64,000 bases of DNA, taken from Sepioteuthis lessoniana. Taxonomy: Eukaryota; Mollusca; Cephalopoda; Myopsida; Loliginidae. Every line of letters starts with the position of its first letter. Positions within the stretch are counted from its first letter, which is position 1. Both the position numbers and the translations under genes were made by a program. The notes beneath the pieces were generated by a model. That model searched no databases, had not been told where the DNA came from, and worked only from the letters and a program-made list of their open reading frames with translations. This document shows positions 56,276 through 64,000 of this stretch, one piece after another. The stretch spans positions 22,811,037 to 22,875,036 of the forward strand of contig OY757904.1 in the NCBI GenBank assembly GCA_963585895.1, written 5' to 3'.

Positions 56276-59200
56276 AAAGGTATCAGGCATCAGGTAAAAA
56301 GTATTAGACACAAGGTAAAAGGTATCAGACATCAGGTAAAAACTATTAGACACAAGGTAAAAAGTATCACACATCAGGTAAAAAGTATTAGACATGAGGT
56401 TAAAAGTATCAGACATCAGGTAAAAAGTAACAGATATCAGGTAAAAAGTATCAGTCATCAGGTAAAAATTATTAGAAACATGGTAAAAAGTATCAGACAT
56501 CAAGTAAAAGGCATCAGACATCAGTTAAAAAGTATTAGACACAAGGTAAAAAGTATCAGACATCAGGTAAAAAGTATCAGACACAAGGTAAAAATATCAG
56601 ACATCAGGTAAAAGCTCTCAGACATCAGGTAAAAGGCATCAGACATCAGGTAAAACGTATTAGACACAAGGTAAAAGGTATCAGACATCAGGTAAAAAGT
56701 ATGAGACATCAGGTAAAAAGAATTAAACATAAGGTAAAAATATCAGACATCATGTAAAAGCTATCAGACATCAGGTAAAAGGCATCAAAAATCGCGTAAA
56801 AAGTATTAGACCTAAGGTAAAAAGTATCAGATATCAGGTAAAAAGTGTTAGACACAAGGTAAAAAGTATCAGGCATCAGGTAAAAGGTATCAGACATCAG
56901 GGAAAAATTATTAGACACAAGGTAAAACTTATCAGACATCAGGTAAAAGGTATCAGACATCAGGTAAAAATACTATGCACAAGGTAAAAAGTATCAGACA
57001 TCAGGTAAAAAGTATTAGACACAAGGTAAAAAGTATCAGACATGTGGTAAAAATTAGTAGACAGAAGGTAAAAAGTATCAGACATCAGGTAAAAGGCAGC
57101 AGACATCAGGTAAAATGTATTAGACACAAGTTAAAAAGTATCAGACATCAGGTAAAAGGTATCAGACATCAGGTAAAAATATTATACACAAGGTAAAAAG
57201 TATAAGACATCAGGTAAAAAGTATTAGACACAAGGTAAAACGTATCTGACATCAGGTAAAAGGTATCAGACATCAGGTAAAAAGTATTCGACACTAGGTA
57301 AAACGTATCAGACATCAGGTAAAAGGTATCAGACATCAGGTAAAAATATTAGACACAACGTAAAAATTATCAGACATCAGGTAAAAAGTATTTTACTCAA
57401 GGTAAAAAGCATCAAACATCAGGTAAAAAGTATTAGAAACAAGGTAAAAAGTATCAGACATCTGTTAAAAAGTATTAGACACAAGGTAAAACGTATCAGA
57501 CATCAGGTAAAAGGCATCAGACATCAGGTAAAAAGTATCAGACATCAGGTAAAAGGCATCAGACATCAGGTAAAAAGTATTAGACACAAGGTAAAAGGTA
57601 TCAGACATCAGGTAAAAAGTATTAGAAACAAGGTAAAAAGTATCAGACATCAGGTAAAAGGTATCAATATCTGGTAAAAAATATTAGACACAAGGTAAAA
57701 ATATCAGACATCAGGTAAAAGGTATCAGATATCAGGTAAAAATTTTAGACAAAAGGTAAAAAGTATCAGACATCAGGTAAAAAGTATTCTACACAAGGTA
57801 AAAAGTATCAGACATCAGGTAAAAAGTATTAGACACAAGGTAAAAAGTATCAGACACCAGGTAAAAATTATTAGACACAAGGTAAAAAGTATCAGACATC
57901 AGGTAAAAAGTATCAGACACAAGGTAAAAAAGTATCAGACATCAGGTAAAAAGTATTAAACACAAGGTAAAAAGTATCAGACATCAGGTAAAAATTATCA
58001 GACACAAGGTAAAAAGTATCAGACACATAGTAAAAATTATTAGACACAAGGTAAAAAGTATCAGACATCAGGTAAAAAGTAACAGACATCAGGTATAAAG
58101 TGTCAGACATCAAGTAAAAAGTATTAGACACGCGGTAAAAATATCAGACATCAGGGAAAAGCTCTCAGACATCAGGTAAAAGGCATCAGACATCAGGAAA
58201 AACGTATTAGACACAAGGTAAAAGGTATCAGACATCAGGTAAAAAGTATGAGACATCAGGTAAAAAGAAATTAGACATAAGGTAAAAATACCAGATATCA
58301 TGTAAAAGCTATCAGACATCAGGTAAAAGGCATCAGACATCAGGTAAAAAGTATTAGACCTAAGGTAAAAAGTATCAGATATCAGGTAAAAAGTATTAGA
58401 CACAAGGTAAAAAGTATCCGACATCAGGTAAAAGGTATCAGACATCAGGTAAAAAGTATTAGACACAAGGTAAAACTTATCAGACATCAGGTAAAAGGTA
58501 TCAGACATCAGGTAAAAATATTATACACAAGGTAAAAAGTATCAGACATCAGGTAAAAAGTAATAGACACAAGGTAAAAAGTATCAGACATGAGGTGAAA
58601 ATTATTAGACAGAAGGTAAAAAGTATCACCCATCAGGTAAAAGGCAGCAGACATCAGGTAAAAAGTATTAGACACAAGGTAAAACGTATCTGACATCAGG
58701 TAAAAGGTATAAGACATCAGGTAAAAAGTATTAGTCACTAGGTAAAAATTATCAGACATAAGGTAAAAAGTATTTTGCACAAGCTAAAAAAATCAAACAT
58801 CAGGTAAAAAGTATTAGACTCAAGGTAAAACGTATCAGACATCAGGTAAAAGGCATCAGATATCAGTTATAAAGTATTAGACACATGGTAAAAATATCAG
58901 ACATCAGGTAAAAAGTATCAGACATCAGGTAAAAGGCATCAGACATCAGGTAAAAAGTATTAGACACAACGTAAAAAGTATTGGATATCAGGTTAAAAGT
59001 ATTACACACAAGGTAAAAAGTATCAGACATCAGGTAAAAGGTATCAGACATCAGGTAAAAAGTATTACACACAAGGTAAAAATATCAGACATCAGGTAAA
59101 AGGTATCAGATATCAGGTAAAAATTTTAGACAAAAGGTAAAAAGTATCAGACATCAGGTAAAAAGTATTCTACACAAGGTAAAAAGTATCAGACATCAGG

Positions 59201-61981
59201 TAAAAAGTATTAGACACAAGGTAAAAAGTATCAGACATCAGGTAAAATGTATTAGACACAAGGTAAAAAGTATAAGATATCAGGTAAAAAGTATTAGACA
59301 CAAGGTAAAAAGTATCAGACACCAGGTAAAAAGTATTAGACACAAGGTTAAAAGTATCAGACATCTGGTAAAAAGTATTAGAATCAAGGTAAAAAGTATC
59401 ATACATCAGGTAAAAAGTATTAGACACAAGGTAAAAAGTATCAGACATCAGGTAAAAAGTATTAAACACAAGGTAAAAGGTATCAGACATCAGGTAAAAA
59501 CTATTATACAAAAGGTAAAAAGTATCAGACATCAGGTAAAAAGTATTAGACACAAGGAAAAAAGTATTAGACATCAGGTTAAAAGTATCAGACATCAGGT
59601 AAAAAGTAACAGACATCAGGTAAAAAGTATTAGACACAAGGTAAAAAGTATCAGACATCAGGTAAAAAGTATTAGACACAAGGTAAAAGGTATCAGACAT
59701 CAGGTAAAAAGTATTAGACACATGGTAAAAAGTATTAGACACAAGGTAAAAAGTATCATACAGCAGGTAAAATGCATCAGACATCAGTTAAAAAGTATTA
59801 CACACAAGGTAAAAAGTATCAGACATCAGGTAAAAATTATCAGACATCAGGTAAAAAGTATTAGACACAAGGTAAAAATATCAGACATCAGGTAAAAGCT
59901 ATCAGACATCAGGTAAAAGGCATCAGACATCAGGTAAAAAGTATTAGACACAAGGTAAAATGTATCAGACATCAGGTAAAAAGTATTAGACATAAGGTAA
60001 AAAGTATCAGACATCAGGTAAAAGCTATCAGACATCAGGTAAAAGGCATCAGACATCAGGTAAAAAGTATTAGACACAAGGTAAAAAGTATCAGACATCG
60101 GGTAAAAAGTATTAGACACTAGGTAAAAGGTATCAGCCATCAGGTAAAAGGTATCAGACATCAGGTAAAAATATTAGACACAAGGTAAAAAGTATCAGAC
60201 ATCAGGTAAAAAGTATTTTCCACAAGCTAAAATGTATCAGACATCAGGTAAAAAGTATTAGGCACAAGGGAAAAAGTATTACACAAGGTAAAACGTATCA
60301 GACATCAGGTAAAAGGCATCAGACATCAGTCAAAAAGTATTAGACACAAGTTAAAAAGTATCAGACATCAGGTAAAAAGTATCAGACATCAGGTAAAAGG
60401 CATCAGGCATCAGGTAAAAAGTATTAGACGCAAGGTAAAAGTTATCAGAAATCAGGTAAAACGTATTAGACACAAGGTAAAAAGTATTGGACATCAGTTT
60501 AAAAGTATTAGACACAAGGTAAAAAGTATCAGACATCAGGTAAAAGGTATCAGACATCATGTAAAAAGTATTAGACACAAGTTAAAAATATTAGACATCA
60601 GGTAAAAGGTATCAGACATCAGGTAAAAATTTTAGACAAAAGGTAAAAAGTATCAGACATTAGGTAAAAAGTATTCTACACAAGTTAAAAAGTATCAGAC
60701 ATCAGGTAAAAGTATTAGACACATGGTAAAAAATATCAGATATCAGGTAAAATGTATTGGACATAAGGTAAAAAGTATCAGACATCAGGTAAAAAAATTA
60801 GACACACGCTTAAAAGTATCAGACATCAGGTAAAAAGTATCAGACATCAGGTAAAAGGCATCAGACATCAGGTAAAAAGTATTAGACACAAGGTAAAACG
60901 TATCAGACATCAGGTAAAAGGTATCAGACATCAGGTAAAAAGTATTAGACACTAGGTAAAAGGTATCAGCCATCAGGTAAAAGGTATCAGACATCAGGTA
61001 AAAATATTAGACACAAGGTAAAAATATCAGACATCAGGTAAACAGTATTTTCCACCAGCTAAAAAGTATCAGACATCAGGTAAATAGTATTAGACACAAG
61101 GTAAAAAGTATTAGACACAAGGTAAAACGTATCAGACATCAGGTAAAAGGCATCAGACATCAGTTAAAAAGTATTAGACACAAGTTAAAAAGTATCAGAC
61201 ATCAGGTAAAAAGTATCAGACATCAGGTAAAAGGCATCAGACATCAGGTAAAAAGTATTAGACACAAGGTAAAAGTATCAGACATCAGGTAAAAAGTATT
61301 AGACACAAGGTAAAAAGTATTGGACATCAGGTTAAAAGTATTAGACACAAGGTAAAAAGTATCAGATATCAGGTAAAAGGTATCAGAAATCAGGTAAAAA
61401 GTATTAGACACAAGGTAAAAATATTAGATATCAGGTAAAAGGTATCAGACATCAGGTAAAAATTTTAGACAAAACGTAAAAAGTCTCAGAAATCAGGTAA
61501 AAAGTATTCTACACAAGTTAAAAAGTATCAGACATCAGGTAAAAGTATTAGACACAAGATAAAAAATATCAGATATCAGGTAAAAAGTATTAGATATAAG
61601 GTAAAAAGTATCAGACATCAGGTAAAAAAATTAGACACACGGTAAAAAGTATCAGACATCAGGTAAAAAGTATTAGACATAAGGTAAAACTTATCAGACA
61701 TCAGGTAACAAGTATTAGACACAAGGTAAAAAGTATCCGACATCAGGTAAAAATATTAGATACAATGTAAAAAGTATCAGACATCAGGTATAAAATATTA
61801 GACACAAGGTAGAAAGTATCAGACATCAGGTAAAAAGTATTAGACATCAGGTAAAAAGTATTAGACATCAGGTAAAAAGTATTAGACATCAGGTAAAAAG
61901 TATTAGACATCAGGTAAAAAATATCAGACATCAGGTAAAAAGTATCAGACATCAGGTAAAAAATATCAGACATCAGGTAAC
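56276..61981 (+). repeat. 21-bp minisatellite, right block with higher-order structure
   Basis: About 270 units (estimate) of the two unit types. Marked variants recur at fixed offsets: a 56608-57200 segment reappears 1548 bp later, and 60105-60810 reappears 833 bp later, so large blocks were duplicated. The final 150 bp (61830-61980) is nearly homogeneous and hybrid in type (attagacatcag), suggesting recent local spread. Minus-strand heptad readings reach about 200 codons but are interrupted at random points. Confidence 0.95.
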
Positions 61982-61984
61982 CCA

Positions 61985-62385
61985 AGAAACCAAACCAAAC
62001 CAATCATTCATTTGCAAGCTGTTAAATGGTTCCAGGTATTGTAATGTATCACTAACAATTCAATAAAACTCCAGTCTTTTGTTTACACAGTTAGATGATA
62101 AAACAGTTCTCTTTCTTACAATTCGATTCATTGTGTTGCACACAGTTTAAATGTCAAACAGTTTTATTTATCCTATAGATAGGACCCTGTCAGGTGCTAC
62201 AACTCCGTATCAGAGAGAAGCTTAGAGCAATGACATTGAAGGGGTACTCAACATTACATAAATTTCCAAGGCTGAAGCCTCACCATCAGATTGTTTAGTA
62301 TCATACACGTAGGTTACTCGTAGAGAGAGTCTTAGCCCTCTGCAGATATGCAGTCGGTATATTCTACAGCCCAATTGACTGGAAT
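61985..62385 (-). repeat. Composite repeat on right edge of satellite
   Basis: Reverse orientation; starts with the aaaccaaaccaatcattc boundary and internal sub-repeats, then ttatttatcctatagatagg, ctctgcagatatgcagtcgg and ctacagcccaattgactgg. Confidence 0.75.
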
Positions 62386-62389
62386 GTTG

Positions 62390-62550
62390 CGTTATTATGT
62401 TCACGTACGCACTATTACACTTGACAAACGTATAAACCCTCTTATCCCCTCCCTGCGATCAGTAAGACATTAAAATTTCTGTTCTTCTAATAGGATGAAA
62501 TTAGCATTAATAACTCATGAACATTGATATGCCATCGAACAAAGAAACCA
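62390..62550 (+). repeat. SINE-B copy (5'-truncated)
   Basis: gcgttattatgttcacgtac, tataaaccctcttatcccct, ttctgttcttctaataggat, then hairpin and gatatgccatcgaacaaag tail. Confidence 0.65.
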
Positions 62551-62597
62551 AACCAAATTAACCAAATGAATCCAGTCCATTTTAAAATACCATAATA

Positions 62598-63032
62598 CAG
62601 AGTGTCTCAATATAAACGGTACCCATGTGACAGCAATTAACTCTACTCGTAATAATGTTATGTTCTTTTCTGTTTCAGATTTGAAAATAGTATATTATAA
62701 CAACAATCCTCGATTACAAAGCCTTGAATAAGAAAAGAAAAATATTTTGCGCCACTACTTAATTGAAGACAAAATCATTCAAAACTGTCTCAAAATAGAT
62801 TTAAAAGTGCTATCCATAATATTTTTATAAATCATATATATTTGATATATATGTTTAAAGATGATAATGATTTATTACTGAGACAAGAAACTCCAAGTAA
62901 GACTGCTTATCTTTGAAGCTGATATAATAACAATTTAAAAAAGACATTGATTTGATGTTTCTAGTTCAAAGGATTCAGCAGTAACTCATTGTCATATAAA
63001 TGGGTGGCATCTCTTTTGAGACATCCTGTAGA
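62598..63032 (-). mobile_element. MITE-M, mariner-like non-autonomous element
   Basis: Left tacagagtgtctcaatataa and right ttttgagacatcctgta are imperfect inverted repeats of about 30 bases flanked by TA. The interior aligns in reverse with 11534-11961. About 435 bp, no open frame. Confidence 0.78.
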
Positions 63033-63195
63033 TAAAGGTTATAAACGATAATATGTATAACGCATTAAAATATGTGAATCTGTAATAATGGAATAGTTAA
63101 TATGTATGAGATAGAAAGTAATATGAAGGATGTGACGTTTAAACTGAATCCTGCAAGATATAATGTAAACTTTGAATGATGAGTAGATATGTCAT

Positions 63196-63275
63196 TAAAC
63201 AAACAAACAAACAAACAAACAAATAAACAAACAAACAAAAAACAAGAACAAAAAAATTAAACAAAACAAAGCAAG
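63196..63275. repeat. (AAAC)n tract
   Basis: About nine caaa units passing into an A-rich stretch. Confidence 0.9.
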
Positions 63276-63446
63276 CCAAAGTAAAGTTTTCCATTCTAAA
63301 ATACGAAACATTAAAAGTTTTAATGAATCCTAATAAACCTGAAACGAATTACAATTTTCGAATCGTGGATTCTTGAAAAATCAGTTATGGAAGCTGTCAA
63401 ATATTCTTTCTTAAAATTTGCGCTAGTTTGAAATTATTCCACTTAC

Positions 63447-63491
63447 TTCACCGTCTTCGTCAGCGACTAGATCAAACCAATGAAATGCAAC
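63447..63491 (-). CDS. Candidate 45-bp microexon of an unidentified host gene
   Basis: Minus strand: acceptor tgtgtcattttctgtgacag, 45 bases, donor GTAAGT after GAA. Only one frame is open, reading VAFHWFDLVADEDGE with phase 0 at both ends; the other two frames stop. Nearly half GC in AT-rich surroundings. It joins in phase to the candidate exon at 48440-48491. The aromatic/acidic peptide looks like part of a folded domain but is not assigned to a family. Confidence 0.45.
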
Positions 63492-64000
63492 CTGTCACAG
63501 AAAATGACACAGACAAATTTATTCTGCATTCAATCGATGACAAAGAAGCCAAAAGAAACAAGACCAGATAAATTGTGTAATAGTCGTAGGAAGCAATTGA
63601 ACACAATGCAGTAAACAAAAGAAAAATCGGAGATTTTTGACGCGTGGGGCGACAACACCGACTTAATAAACATAAGAAGAGATAGATACGGAAATTTCGC
63701 CAGAAGAGGTTTAAGTCTAATAAACTAACTTCGATACATTGGTAGACATGAAAGGCTTATGTGTGAGCCGTCCTATTGATTTAAGGAAACGCCAACAGGC
63801 AGGTCCAACGATTTCGAAATGGGTCTATTGACTCAAATTAAACCGGTCCGGAATAACTAAAGTAACAGTGGACAATGACCTTAAGGATAGCGGCACGGAA
63901 CGTCTGATTAAATGCCAGTCTATAACAAAATCATTGGAAACCTACAAGTTCCGTTGTGTACTGGTAACAACCAGTGAGTCTCTGAGGTGATAGGAAGAAG
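63492..64000. other. Unassigned sequence
   Basis: Less AT-rich than most of the window, but no reading frame, repeat or splice-bounded segment is supported. Confidence 0.35.

Noticed and set aside
53357-61981. CRISPR-like array of short repeats
   Set aside because: Units are contiguous without unique spacers, and the window is animal DNA.
53333-62003. Dozens of apparent proteins with YLMSDTF/YLVSNTF or HQVKSIR heptads
   Set aside because: Products of a stop-free 21-bp satellite unit; frames change at random one-base indels and there is no gene context.

Overview
The window is a transposon-rich, AT-rich stretch of an animal genome. It has long (TA)n, (CA)n, (GA)n and (ATCT)n tracts, several tRNA-derived SINE families, RTE-type and I/Jockey-group non-LTR retrotransposons, and mariner fragments. 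No bacterial gene organisation is present, and no complete host gene, rRNA or true tRNA gene was found. The RTE protein resembles copies I recall from cephalopod molluscs (octopus, cuttlefish), while the I-like RT is close to arthropod and mollusc copies. A marine invertebrate, perhaps a cephalopod, is the best guess, held weakly.

Layout. 0-15.7 kb: degenerate SINEs, RTE fragments, small inverted-repeat elements, a mariner-like MITE that was later tandemly duplicated, and many TA tracts. 15.7-23.1 kb: an RTE element (15731-16832 and 22382-23080) split by a nearly complete 5.5 kb I-like LINE (16833-22370), with a perfect 11-bp target duplication. The LINE has an intact ORF1 with three zinc knuckles. 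Its ORF2 (endonuclease, RT, RNase H) is broken once, between endonuclease and RT. 23-53 kb: SINEs, composite repeats, an (ATCT)n higher-order array, short mariner copies and anonymous AT-rich DNA. 53.4-62.0 kb: a 21-bp minisatellite that alternates two unit types and shows higher-order duplications. An RTE fragment and a duplicated exon-like block interrupt it. 62-64 kb: more repeats.

How the parts fit. The LINE, the composite repeats (which begin with about 75 bp of the LINE 5' end) and SINE-B all end in the same 3' hairpin, with outer stem GGCAT/ATGCC. This points to one LINE mobilising two families of non-autonomous passengers. Target duplications let several insertions be ordered.

Host gene. 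Four tiny exon-like segments on the minus strand (63.45, 48.45, 45.43 and 37.50 kb) each have an acceptor and donor, are richer in GC than their surroundings, and have mutually compatible phases. The window may therefore be mostly intron of one large minus-strand gene. This is inference from sequence alone. No LTR retrotransposon, endogenous virus or Polinton was recognised.
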